DNA from: Oscheius tipulae
Lineage: Eukaryota; Nematoda; Chromadorea; Rhabditida; Rhabditidae
NCBI GenBank assembly: GCA_037178975.1
Contig: JASJZH010000001.1
Coordinates: 5,874,501 to 5,938,500, forward strand
Length of the DNA stretch: 64,000 bases
Direction of reading: 5' to 3'
This document shows positions 31,029-47,319 of the stretch, piece by piece (the first letter of the stretch is position 1; each line of letters opens with the position of its first letter). The position numbers and the translations under genes are program-made. The notes below the pieces were generated by a model. It had not been told where the DNA came from. It was given only the letters and a program-made list of their open reading frames with translations, and ran no database searches.

Positions 31029-33081
31029 ATGCTGTACCTTCCAGTGAGCTTGGCGCTCATATGTTTAGGGGTCCAAGGTGCTAAAAGCGGGATTAGTCAG
31101 TTTGTTCGTTGAAGTTTAATTAATTTCGTTCTTAGAATGCTCCAGCTTCTTCAAGCAGAATTTTACTGGAACTTGGCAGCTGCCTGGTGGGAGGTACCAA
31201 GAGAATCAAACATGTGTGTTTGAGGTAAGCAGCTGTTGAATTTAACTTTTTTTTTTTAAGTTTTCCTCTCCTCCGAATCGATATTTTGCTCTGCATGGGA
31301 ACATTAATACCTACTACTTCAAATCAATCGTGAATAATATTATCAATATTACCGTGACGGATTCTCATAACACCACGTAAGACTTCCATCAATCCCACAT
31401 TTTCATAATTTTTCACTGTCAAAGCGCTTTGACTTAGCGTCCAATTGCGTTTTGAATCTTCCACAAATGCCTTTGGGTTTGAATAAAAATAAGTCAGTTT
31501 CCAGGTTCGAACTATTAAATTCTGATCTGGAAGCATGCAAACAAATAGGGTTCGATTGGCCTTGCAATATGGTCTTCCCTCCATCCTATCTGAAGTTTAC
31601 TTTTAAATTGTTTTCCGATCCTGATGGAACTCTTCCTCTCATCAATAATTTCACTATCAAGTCGGAGAAGCGTATTTTCAACAGGCTTTTTAAAGAAATT
31701 AAAGAAATTCAGATTGGATGTTCAAAAAGAACGAAACTATTACCATAGCTCCTAAGTCCGCCCCCAAGTATATTGGTTTCAACACTTTTGAAACAAACGT
31801 GACTTACATTTTTAACTCTAGTGTACCGGTAAATTCGAAGCAAAGTAACAATGTTGCTTAAATTACCAGATGTTCATTAGTACTTTATGGTCCGTGGATT
31901 ATGATGCACCACCTGGGACTTACGAGGGATCATTTATTCAAAGTGATTCCGACTTTACGGGAAGGTAATCCCTCTACTTTCATGTTCTATTCCCCCTGAT
32001 CATTTCAGTCTATACAAAGTTTTTGGATTGAAAAATAGTACTGTGACCACATTATCCATTTATTTGACAAAAAACATTTTTGAAAGAATCGCTTTGGTCA
32101 TCATGGATGCCTCTTGTAGGTTCAACTGTCTCCAAACAACGGTTTCAGTGGTTGAATCCTACGCCCAATTGATGATAGCAACCCCATTCAAAAATATGGA
32201 ATCATATCGGTTCATCGACATGGATGACACCAATAATTTGACGACGTTCTTTTATAACGAAACCTTTGGACCAGAAGTGTATGAATTGATTAACGTTTCT
32301 TGCGAACCCCAGGATGGTTTCGAGTTTGATGTCTACGAAGGCTGGCCATGGGAAATGTCGAAAGAAAAATGGTTGTCTAATTACAAGTAATACATATACG
32401 AAATTATAAGAAAATTACTCTTTCAGCCAAACGAATATCAATGAAGCACTCCCGCAAACATTGAGCTACACTCCAAAAACTTTGTGGCTCAAAAAAGGCA
32501 GCTGTCAAATAGGAACAGGTATTAATTGGTCAACTCGTAAGTTGGTTCTACTTTTTCAAGCATATCTTTAGAGCTCCAATCTATAGCCAATCGTTCGGGA
32601 TTCATCATTGCCGAAACTGACGGGAGTAGGTTTAATTTTGCTGGTTTGTTTTCTGTCGTCTTGATGAACCGTAAAAGAAATTCAGAAACCGGTGAGGAAC
32701 CGCTCTACTATACTTTTACTCGGAGACTTGGCTCAAACAGTAAGAATCTTGAGGTCATGTTAATTGAAAGCAAGCTGAATGAAACATTCTCCCAACTTTT
32801 TGAGTGAGTTTGCCTTTTTTAGGTTTAATACGTGCCTTGTATGCACTTTGAGCGAATGCGGCATTCGGCACGAATATATTTTTTCGTTAAGAAGCTCCAC
32901 ATCTATCTCTTTGTTGTCCTACGAAATTACAATCACGATCAACGGGACTGGTATTGTCGACTATAAAATTCTTGAAGATGCTGCGATTCAACTAGACGAG
33001 TCAGAACCTCCGAAAGACATCTCTGCGCCAAGCCTTTTAACAATAGCACTTTTGATTCCAGTAATGTTATATGTGACTTAG
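31029..33081 (+). CDS. Secreted glycoprotein with C-terminal GPI-type signal
   Basis: The ATG at 31029 starts a signal peptide (MLYLPVSLALICLGV). Exon 1 ends at 31077 and the next starts with ECSSFFKQNFTGTWQLPGG. At least seven exons follow, with introns of about 35-58 nt plus a longer one. The ectodomain has many N-glycosylation sites and scattered cysteines (CNMVF, SCRFNCLQ, NVSCEPQDG, CLVCTLSECG). The tail DISAPSLLTIALLIPVMLYV is a hydrophobic GPI-attachment-like end at stop 33081. Two problems stand out. The frame changes at the five-A run 31724-31728, and joining LFE to FNTCLVC needs removal of only 19 nt (32804-32822, GTGAGT...TTTTTTAG). The fold is not recognised; it may be related to CUB-like proteins nearby. 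Confidence 0.55.
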
Positions 33082-34246
33082 AACGTTAAATGGTTGAATC
33101 TATTTTAAATTGTCCTCGCGTCTCTGTCTGTCTGAAGCCAATATTGCCAATTAATGTGTGTGCACACTAATTGTTTGCAATTCAAGTCAAATCGAGTCAG
33201 TTAGGGAGATAGCTTTGTTAGGAGAATTTTGCTCCTGTTACGGTACCTCGATGGGAGAGAATGCGGATAGGTTGATATGAGAGGAAAGGCTCACGACAGT
33301 TGGACAGAAAGAAATAGAAATTGAGCAGATTTGGAAGGAATGGGTTTATTAAAATTTTTCATATTCAAAAAACAATAAGTTTTGATTAAATAACTTTGCT
33401 TTGTTTGTGTCTGTGGCATCGAGCTAATAGAAGCAAGTTCGACTGTTACTAATACTTGCCCTTTCGGTTCGAAGCTCATATCAGAACATATTCTTCTTAT
33501 TCTTTTGTAAGTTTATCCCACATATTTTTATTTTTCTCTGTACATGACATAGGCAAAGCAGACAGGAAATATGTACATTGAGACAGAGAGACGGAGAAAC
33601 GAAGGGCAGAGTGTGTAAATTAAATCTACCACAGCCTCTCTTTTATTAGACCAGAAGCCAAAGAGTTTACTTCACTCAAGATTCAATTCAAGAGTACCTC
33701 ATCATCCTTTACATCTTGGCGACCAACTATTGGAAGAAAAAAGACGAAATAAATCCCACTATAGGTTTCTTTTCACCTGTAGGCCATCTCGGACAAGCCC
33801 GACTTGGACATGTTTGTATGAAGTCCTGCCTTTCAGCCTGCTCAGCCAAGCCTATTACGCACAGTTCAGACCTCCTGATGTTCTTTCAATAACTGTAAAG
33901 TGAGTGCTGTAAAAAGGCTTTGCTTTTCGACTGACTACTACCAATCGCCAAAGCTTCCAATCTTAAGGGAAGTTCCGTCAAGAGCGTACTGAAATTAGGT
34001 CCACATCATCCATTTTTGAACTTATCATATCACCCAAAATGCATTTCTTTTCACCTACATAGCGTTCATTATGAAACAAATATTAAGTGTTCCACTTGAA
34101 CCAGAGGGTACTCAGTTATATCTATCCAAAAAACGGCGAGTTATTGAAACAAACGACTCTCCCGCTCGTTTTACGGCCGGTTCGATCCTATGAGATTTAC
34201 ATAAATAGTACCGTTCTCTGTCCTCTCCACTCTCGACACTCGTCAC
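33082..34246. other. Intergenic, nothing recognised
   Basis: About 1.2 kb without a supportable reading frame or repeat. It should include the terminator of the secreted-protein gene and the promoter of the transporter gene. Confidence 0.5.
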
Positions 34247-36285
34247 ATGTCTGCTCAAGTTTCTGCAACATCAGAAGCTGCCTCCTCGACGAAAGAGAGT
34301 CCTCCTTCCGTGAGTCAGAAACCCAGAAAAGTATATTTCTCCTTTAAGGTTCCGGTCTTTTTTCTTCTTCTAAGCACGATCTTGGTCGGCTCCATCTACG
34401 CCAATGTCTTGACCTATCACATCACTGTCAACATGGTCCATTCGTTCGGAAACGACTCCGAGTCTGATTGTAGGAACTCACTCTGCGGGCTATTTTTGCT
34501 CATGTTTCAGTTTACGGAGTAGAGGATTATCGCCGAGAGAATGATTCCGTTACCAACTTCACCGTTTTCCTGCACAAGTACCTCAGTAATCCGCAAAAGG
34601 TAATCGTTTTAAGTCCTATTATGATCTTGCGGATAGAGTCAAGGGAAACAAAAACAAGGACCATCGATCGATAGATATTTCCCACATGGTTGATTCATAC
34701 AGTACGATGTAGAGAGATAAATTTATCTCGAATTCAGGAGTCTCTCATAACAGTTGTACCTATTGGCGGAATCCTAGGATTATTCCCTGTCGCGGCACTT
34801 TACAATATTCTCGGGTTCAGGTCTGACCAATCAATTCGGAAAAGGATCAATTTTAGACGATGTGTTTCGGTCTGTGCTCTTGTCTCCATAATTCCTTCCA
34901 TCTCGATCCCTCTTCTGACAAATGCTAAGACCTTTGTCCTGGTCATTTTTATCAGAATCATTCAAGGTAAGGGGGCACTCTGCTTTCTATCCGAGTCTTC
35001 AGGTTTCGCACTAGCTTCTTTCGTCCCATATATATGCAAGCTGGCAGTTTTTCTTCCCTTCAACCACATAGCCATCCCGTCCATCGTCTTTGCCTATGTC
35101 CAGCTGGCAGCTGCTTTTGTTTTCCCTATTTCGGGACTTCTTGCTTGGTAAGTTACCACATTTTGGTCTATTTAGAGACTTGGTATTTGAATGAGGTCTG
35201 TTAAATTTCTACGATAATCCTGAACAATAAAAGTATCACAATCTCTTAGGTCCAGCCTCGGCTGGCATTCTGCCCACTACATTCCGGCAGCTATAACCTT
35301 CCTCGTGCTTCTCGTCTTCGTCTGTGTCAACTTTGACGACGAGTTCAAGGAAAAGATTGGACAGTCGGGCTTTCTAGATGTTCGGTTGTTTAAAACTGTA
35401 ACAAATAGCTGATTGAGGCTCTTTGCTCGTACCAGAGAACCCGATCCACAGCCCTGAACTTCCGTCTTCCCTACCTATCGATCTACCAGGACGCCAAAAT
35501 TTGGGCCTACTTCATAGCTGCTTTCGGATACTTCACGGCTATACATCTCTATCTTCAGTTTGGACCCACTTTTCTACACAAGGTATGGTTTCAGCAAGAT
35601 AGGATAAAAGTTTCAGGTGGTCGGCATCGGTATTCTTCCGACTGGTATCTTGTCTCTGGTCCCTCCACTGGCCAACCTGATTCTCTCATTTTTCGTCTAC
35701 GCCATCTTTCACAAACTGGCGTTAGTTCTTTGTAGGATTAACCTGCTACGACAGTTGCCTAGTGTTCAATTCCAATTTTTATTCAGGAACACGGTCTCAA
35801 ATAAGATGAGAGTCTTTAACAGCCTGGGAACTGTTCTGCCTGGCATATTTTTTATCCTGATCGGTCTTTTCGACGCCGATACACAACCAACCTCGGTTAC
35901 CACACTATACGTGACCGCCTGTTCCCTTCTCGGCTTCTGTTCCTGTGGCTTCTTCCATGCCATCCAACTCAGGAGCAAACAGTACCATCTCTTCCTCCTG
36001 TTGAATCTCTTTGCGATTTGCATGGCTAGCATGGGCTTGACTTCCCTCTTCAATGTGCTCATAGCTCAACAGAATGAATACTGTGAGTGTGTCTCGATTA
36101 AAGTAAACTTGAATTTAGCTCGCTGGTCCATCGTTTTTGTGCTTCACGGAGCAATTCTGTTGGCAACCAACGTAATATTTTGCCTGTTTTCGAGTGACGA
36201 GGTCGCTCCTTGGGCAAAGGAAGGCTACGAAGACACTTCCATTCGACCTAATAGAGAAGATCCTCTGCCTCAACGACCTTTCTAA
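34247..36285 (+). CDS. Major facilitator superfamily transporter, SLC17-like
   Basis: Eight or more exons with introns mostly of 35-45 nt. The N-terminus is cytosolic and Ser-rich, then the first helix KVPVFFLLLSTILVGSIYAN. A glycosylated first loop follows (NDSVTNFTVF). Further helices include ESLITVVPIGGILGLFPVAAL, VFIRIIQGFALASFVPYI-type helix 4 with the RxxQG motif, YVQLAAAFVFPISGLLAW, and after the central loop YFTAIHLYLQF, GILPTGILSLVPPLANLI, VLPGIFFILIGLF, YVTACSLLGFCSCGF and IVFVLHGAILLATNVIF. The end SSDEVAPWAKEGYED fits the SLC17/sodium-phosphate-cotransporter-like group. These carry organic anions or phosphate; the substrate here is not predictable. The central exon junction near 35385-35430 is uncertain. 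Confidence 0.75.
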
Positions 36286-36638
36286 ATAGTTAGAAAATCT
36301 GGACTGTTTCGAGATAAATTAGTGTCCTGTCATGGCTGTGTAGATATGGTGTCAAAACTGGCATGTTGTAACGATAGGCATATGTACACAGACAGACTAG
36401 AGTTAGAATATAGTTTATGTTGCTTTCCTGACTGAAACGGCAGAGCTGCTATACAGACTTGAATATCAAAAAGTGAAAGTTGGCATGCATTTCGTAGAAG
36501 CAAGAGAAGAGCTCTCTTGATCGACCAACAAGAAAGGTGATTGCTGATAGCCGGTTCACATTAAAATGAAGCAGTAAAAGACCTGTAGTGCCGAGAAGGG
36601 GGCAATCACAGAGATGGCCACGGCCATGCGATAAGGAC

Positions 36639-39000
36639 ATGAGTTCTCGTCTCGTCATTGCCTGTCTCCTGCTGAGGACTCTACCCGCCCAAAATTTTAG
36701 TAACTTCTACCAAAATCCCGCCATTTTTGCCCATTCTTTTCAGTCTGTCCCGGCAATTTGATACTTGACAACACCTTTTTGGGCAATTCTGACTGCTCGG
36801 ACCATCCAAAATCGGGAGAAGGCTGTGAGAAGCCGGTCACAAGCTCATTCTGTAGATTTTCTGTAATGAGCTGTGAACTGGAAATCACAGAAAACTTTTC
36901 AGATCTTTTCGAATTCTTCTGCAGGCGCTGGCCAGCTTCATATAGTCGGCACTAATCTGAGCCCGGGAAACGGCATAAAAATTGATGGCATTTTCGATAG
37001 TGTCAAAAGGTCTGGTCATGGTTTTCGATCCTTTTTCTCGAGATATTTTTGCAATGTTGCGATAGATAGAAACTGCAGAAAAAACTGGTTCGCGCCTTAG
37101 CTCAGCAGTTATATGAAACTGAGCAATCTGAGTTTGATCTCCGCCGATGATTTTCAAGTTCCTAAGAGAGCGCCGGCAATGCTGGTGTTGAAAAGAATAC
37201 AAGTATTACCCCAAAATCCCTTTCAATCTAGCGAGACTGAAAACTTCAATCTTCGGGCAGCCTTTCCTCTGACAAATGATCCGAGGCAGCCTTTCCTGAA
37301 CATCACACTGAAGTCAGTGGACAATGCCACCCAGATGACTTTTGGATACTACTTGGAGAGGATACAGCGTCAGTTTGTGCCTTTTCATTGAACATTTTTT
37401 CAGTCCCCTCATTTGACTCGTCTCGGATGACGAGTCTTTCTGTGGCTCCCGGCTCCTTAGCAGAGTTCATCCAGTTACAGTCAGCCGAGGAACAAGACTA
37501 TTGGGAGGTCCAAGCTCAGTCAAATGTGGCTCTCTCTGCAGCTGTTAGTATCTCTTCCAATCCTTACGACCTTCTTAATATTTGGTTCTATGAAAAGGAT
37601 GAAAGTACCTTGATCTTGAGGGGAACGTAATGAGCACAACTTTCCTAAAAGTACAAAGTTTAGAGCCTATACTTCTGGAAGTTCATATATCCAATCAGGA
37701 ACACAAAATATCACTCTTGTATATGTTCTTCAAACGGCCGGTTACTTGGATGGGACGATAATTGTCAACGATTATCAGAGTAGAATCTTACTAACAATTG
37801 ATGAAGATATTTAACATCAGATTTGGCCTCCTGTACTTCCTATAGTGTTTACTGGACAGAGGCACCCGACTATCGAGGCTACGGCTATCAAAACCCTACT
37901 GGGATCATATGCTTGACTCTCCTGAACTCGATCTTCAATCCACAGCCCACGTTTCTGGGAAACATTGATCTTCAGAGCTACGATAATCAGGTAGGAGCGC
38001 TGTCCTGAAAACCAGCTTTACCGTAAGAAAAACTTCGACGGGAATGGAACTCGAGTCGCTCAGCGCGCCAACCACTAGACTATTTTTGGTGCTTTTGGTA
38101 AATAGTTCAGTGGTTAGCACGCTCGACAAAGAATCTGAGCGACCCGGGATCGATCCCCGTTGATGTTTTTTTTTAGTTGCTGAAAGGGCGGTAAAGCAGG
38201 TCATACAATAATGTAACATTCACTATATAGACGCAGTATTTCAGAGCATGAGCTGTCAACTGATGTCTGGAGCTCCGATCACAGACCCCATCGGGACGGA
38301 TACCTTGCTGGCCACCTACCAGTAAGAATCGGATAAAACTTTGCGAGTACTATGTTAAGAGACAAATTCCCGATCAAGTTTTCTTATCCACAGCGGCTGA
38401 CAACGTTTGCGAGCACCTTCGTGGCCACAAGTGATGTTGCCGAGCTCACTTTTGTCTTCACAGGGGAAGATCAAGGTAGCTCTTTGTGTCCCCATCATTT
38501 GATCTTCTTCAGACACTGTTCCGAGCGAAGGACAGTCAGGCTATCTGACCACGCCTGGCTACCCGTACAGCATGCAACAGACTGCCAACTTTAATGCCAG
38601 CGGGACAGACAACTTCAACTTTACCCTGACAATTCAAACCTCGCTGGCTCCCAAAGGAATGCTCTCAGTTTTTGGCTCGAGTGGAATTCTAGAGAATGTG
38701 ACAACTGTCCAGGGGACCATCTTGTCGTTCATTGACAAGAAAATAGAACTGTACATCGACTGCGGACCGGCTTCTACCGGCGGTGTCTATTTGACATATA
38801 AAATCGTCTCCTTGCGTGAAAGCTCTGCTCCAACAAGGACTACGAGCTTACCTATCTCGACTGTACACTATAGCAGTACAACAATGGGTGGTGGAAATGA
38901 CAGCACAACACATCACAACGCGACATCCAAGCTTTCCGCAGCAATATGTAGTACAAGAAGTCTGTTTTTTAGTCTATTTTTATTTTACTCATTATTTTGA
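36639..39000 (+). CDS. Modular CUB-like surface protein, one unit, GPI-type tail
   Basis: The signal peptide MSSRLVIACLLLRTLPAQ starts at 36639. About ten exons follow in phase. Module order: a cysteine-bearing N-terminal module (CPGNLILDNTFLGNSDCSD to FSIFSNSS...QLHIVGTNL), a NLRAAFP module, a SVAPGSLAEFIQLQS module, a YVLQTAGYLDGT module, a CTSYSVYWTEAPDY module with GIICLTLLN, and a CUB-like domain (SGYLTTPGYPYSMQQ, then LYIDCGPASTGGVYLTYKI). A Ser/Thr-rich stem and a hydrophobic end (LFFSLFLFYSLF) indicate a GPI anchor. The same module order recurs in the genes at 47320 and 51178. An intron at about 37990-38245 holds an inverted tRNA-like pair. CUB-like proteins in nematodes are often infection-responsive; that is inference here. 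Confidence 0.7.
38014..38200. mobile_element. Inverted pair of tRNA-like sequences (SINE/MITE-like)
   Basis: The plus-strand half has TAGTTCAGTGGTTAGC at 38103-38118 (A-box-like) and GGATCGATCCC at 38147-38157 (B-box-like), as in tRNA promoters. The preceding half, read on the minus strand, has TAGTCTAGTGGTTGGC near 38070 and a decayed B-box. Outer ends CTTTACCG (38016-38023) and CGGTAAAG (38189-38196) are complementary. The halves diverge head to head. It sits in an intron of the CUB-like gene. Confidence 0.65.
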
Positions 39001-39343
39001 TATGACGTGACATAAATATTGAACTTAAAAAAGTTTTATAAAACGGTTTCACAGCATAAACCCTTTTGTTTTGTCAGATATGAACACGTAGCTTTTAGCT
39101 TGAGTTGACCATCTCATGCTCACCCGTACCATCTCATCTCAGGCAATTCCCTAGATAAACTATTCCCACAGAATTGAACCAGCGGTATGCAAAAAAACAG
39201 GAACTAGTCGGAGTTGACCGGTCAATTTCTGGTCAATTTGATTATGATTCGAAATACAGCTCTAAGAAATCAATAGAACAAGACATAGAATATGTTTATT
39301 GGAGATTTTTCTTGGTCCCCATCTTTGTTTTTCTCTGGTACAG

Positions 39344-43483
<4,140 letters not shown>

Positions 43484-45055
43484 GCTGCAGCTTTCCAATA
43501 GTCCGCCTAGACGAGTAGAATTGAAAGTGGCCAATTGGCCAGAGTAGAACTCATCCGCTGCGATAATCCTGAACTTTTTTGTTTTATTCCTTGTTGTAAA
43601 ACTGTTGTTCCAAACAATAAAAGTTAGTAAAGAAGAGTCAGAGCAATTATGGAAGCGGAAGTTTGATAGAGAGAGTGTTCTGTGCGCATAGAGGAGCTTC
43701 TGGTATCGGTGTTACTCATGACAAACAAACGGGACGAGAAAACATTACGTCGAGCAATTGGATTATGCGGAAATAACTGGAAAGGTTCCCTTCAAATCTT
43801 GCTCTATCGTCTTTCTGAGTATGAGGTAACAATTTGCAGTTGTAAAAAGGATAGATTCGGTCTGCCACTCGGTCTTTCTTCCAACTCGCCCCACACGTAC
43901 CGTCTCGGCACTTACTTTGAGATAATTTTAGGCTGAGCCATCAAGGTTTCGGTTTGTGGTGAAATTTTGAGACAAAAGATACGAAGGACACTTTTTATAG
44001 CTAGGCTTTTGAATAAAGAGGACCACAATTTAATTTTTTAGGGAACCTCTAACTGGAAGTATCCCCAAGAAGGGAAAAAAATAAAGGGGAGAAGGTAATA
44101 GAGAAGGGAAAGACTGGGAGGGGAGATGGCAGACTGAAAAACTGTAGTGCTTATGCAAAGTTTTATGGTGAATAGGTAATAGGTAACACTGAAATACTAT
44201 GGAAATTTAAAAGGGTGCTGCTTCTCAATTACGCTCTCTCTCATGTACCATCTCGATAAGAACTTCAAGTTTTATGTAATCTGTTATGTTCCACGCTTTG
44301 CTTTCATAAACTCTCAAAGAATGATATTAAGCGGGTGGCTAATAGGGTCAGATAGTCGACCAAGTTTTTTTTTTTAAAACTTCATGACTCCTATGTAACA
44401 AGGAGACTAGAAAGTCCTGTACAAAGTCAAGAATCTTGCTGAGATCACGAGTAGTTTTTCCAAGTTTTTCCGGGTCGAAGTATTCTAATCGTGCTAATTA
44501 TTTTCATACTTATTGTTAATCACCGCAGACAGAGAAGAAAAACATCGGCTCTGTCTCACACAGTCAAACAGTAAAATGTTATTGTTTGCTCTTCGAAATG
44601 GCGTGGCAAACAACTGTGAAAAGTCCGAAAATTAAACAAATCTAAAAAGAAGACTGAGGAACGATTGTGCGGAAATCAATGTGTATCTCGGTCGCAGTGG
44701 CTTGCCCCAACCGGTTGTCTCTCTTTCGGCTTTGGACCAATGTCCATTTTCGCGGATTAAACTACAGTTTAGGGTGTCACATGACTAATCAGTCCTGGCT
44801 TGTGATATTAGGGGTTTCGTCTGAATGTGATCTCTCAACATTTGGAAATGACACAAGAGTCTGAACAGAGAGATCATCTGGAGCTAACGACCAAAATGAA
44901 CCCTTGTACCCTCTACGTAGTCCAAATGTAAATAGTGAGAGTATACTGACTATAGTTGGCACGTACTGGACAAATGGGAAAAGAGATAAGAGGACAAAGT
45001 TCGAGTCTGTCTTTTGAATCGGGTCACTCGGTCTAGTCTAAGCAGTAAACTGACC
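43484..45055. other. Intergenic upstream of the HECT ligase gene, nothing recognised
   Basis: About 1.6 kb. It should contain the promoter of the minus-strand ligase gene. Short frames lack family features. Confidence 0.5.
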
Positions 45056-45456
45056 AGGTTGCACGTGCAACTCGTACGCAATTTTGCGTAAAGAGTGGCG
45101 TATCTCGTGCCATTTTATATTCAGGGCATATACAGTGCTCGGACTATTTTTCCCAGATGCGCAGACCTTGAATGCATCGGCATAAAATATGGAGCAAGAA
45201 AAACGTTTGTTTGAAAGCGTAATGCACAGTTTCTCGTAGAACTGCTCGTGCTCCGCGAGCAACCGGCGAGCGCATCTCGCGAGCAGCAGCTTCTGGTTCC
45301 TTCCAGGTGATGTGTTTTTTTTATTCATGTTTCATCTTTTTGCTGATGCAAATCTGGGAAAAATAGTCCAAGCACTGTATATCCCCTGATTATCAAATGA
45401 CATGAGTTACGCCACTCTTTTCGCAAAATTGCATACGAGTTGCTCGTGCAACCCTG
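45056..45456. mobile_element. Non-autonomous DNA transposon (MITE), hAT-like ends
   Basis: Terminal inverted repeats of about 103 bp start CAGGTTGCACG on the left (45056) and CAGGGTTGCACG on the right (ending 45456), with high similarity to GGACTATTTTTCCCAGAT. Eight-base flanks AAACTGAC (45048-45055) and ATACTGAC (45457-45464) match at seven positions, the target-duplication length of hAT elements. The 190-bp interior has no transposase frame. Mismatches in the flanks and ends indicate an old insertion. Confidence 0.85.
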
Positions 45457-47319
45457 ATACTGACTCATTCGATAGTGTCTGTGTGGAAGGCGGAGAACAT
45501 TTTGAAGACCTGGGGAACCGTGGAGGAGTCTTTTGACTCTATACAAAAAGGGCAACAGAACCATTCATCATCCTATTTTCATTCGTTTGACTACTCACAA
45601 ATACCATTCCTCCTTACCCTCTATGATGTGGGAAAACTCAAGACGTGGGATCGGTAGCAAGTGATAAGCGGAATCTTCGGAAGACTAGAAGAATCCAACT
45701 TTTGTTTGGTTTCATACATGAAAAAGGAAAGTTTGCTCATATTTCCAAAAGTTCCATGGATTCTCATTGTTCAATCAGTTGACCCTCGAACCCCATGCGA
45801 ACAAACAAGTTGCCAAACCAAAGTTTAGGTAGAGGCGTGCTCCAAACGGGAGGTTGGGGAGAACACAAAAGTCACGTGACTATATTTGTCGAAAAACGAG
45901 AACGAACGTCTCCGAGAACTGATCTCTGACCAATATAGAAGCTCTCGAAAATATATATATACTGCAAAAGATTGAAGAAATTGAGCAATTGCTGCTATTA
46001 TAAATAGCTCAGGCTGCGTCACAACATGACGCAGTCAATTGGGAAATTTAGACGTGTGAGCCCCGGAAAAGGGATGGCGTCAGGTCTATTTGTCTCGTAA
46101 CAAGTATGATGAAAGTGGAGACCAGAGGTCTCTTCCAGAGACTAATTTTGAGGAAAATGGCCCCAGCGATTTTACTGCAGCTGTTAATCCAATCGTTAAG
46201 GGGCTGAGAGAGAGAATGGCAAAGAAGAAATGATGACTGGAGTTTGTACTGGCCGAACATTGGTCGAGAGAGGGGATTACTGTCTGTCTCAACCTAACCA
46301 ACTTTCAGGAAAAGTGAAGTAAAAAGAGCACAGATTGCTACATGTGACTCTAGATCTCTAAGACAATATGCCTTCTCGCAAGCCTTGGTTACCTTAGTTA
46401 GGTCCCAAAACTTAAGTTTTCAGCCTTTGAATGTTCAGGAAAGTTGTAGCCCATACCACGATCTAATACCTTGTAAAACATCGCAACACTGGAAAGACAC
46501 TACTTGGACCTAAAAAAGATCATCGAGCTTTTGGTTTGATGCTACGAAGAGGATTAGGAAGACTGCGAGAAATATTCGACTGTCTAGAAAGCGCGGAAGA
46601 GACCTTTTGTGCTGTCGAGGCGGTATGGGCTACACAAATAACGGATCCGTGTTCTTTCCATCACTTTTCATTAGTCAAACTACCACGTGAACAAGGATTG
46701 CCACGGCGCGGGGAATAATTCATGAGGCGTGGCTCAAAAGCCCATTCCTCCTGCAGTCTTCCGTGGGTTTTGAAAAATTGGCAACGAAAAAAAAAGAATA
46801 AGAGAGAGTGGTTGATAAAAACAAGAGAGTTATCAGTCAATGAGATCAGTTACAACTGTGCATGTTGGGCGGCGTGTCAACACGTGACGCCTGTTTTTCA
46901 CCCATCCTCTTGCCTGTCTTTCTACCCACTACTGGTTCACCGAAGGTGTTGACACACGAAATTAACCTGAATTATGTGGGGGGTAGTTTTGAAAAGATCA
47001 TCGAGAGCAGAAAAGGGCTTGAAGCTGGTCCCCTCAGAAAAAGTGAAGTTAGAGTCCAGACAGCGAGGGACTGAAACCCCAAGGCTTTCTCTGTTTCGGC
47101 TGGGGGCAAAATGCGCAGAGGAGGACGCAGAGGGGAAGAGAGTGAAGGAGGGAGAGAGGGCACCTGCTGTGTGCTGCGCCTTTGGACGTTCTCTCAAATG
47201 TTGATTTGGTTCGCGAACTAACTGAACTTTATTTCTTAGTTTTGGAATTAACCTGAACAGTATACTGAAATCCAAATACTCGAGACATAAATGGTCAATT
47301 TGATCGAGAAATTAACCGT
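45457..47319. other. Intergenic, no supported gene
   Basis: About 1.9 kb. A minus-strand frame at 46937-47275 (112 residues, Ser/Pro-rich) has no family signature and no splice context. I see no repeat worth naming. Confidence 0.5.

Noticed and set aside
46937-47275. A 112-residue minus-strand gene upstream of nothing clear
   Set aside because: Low-complexity Ser/Pro composition, no splice or start context.
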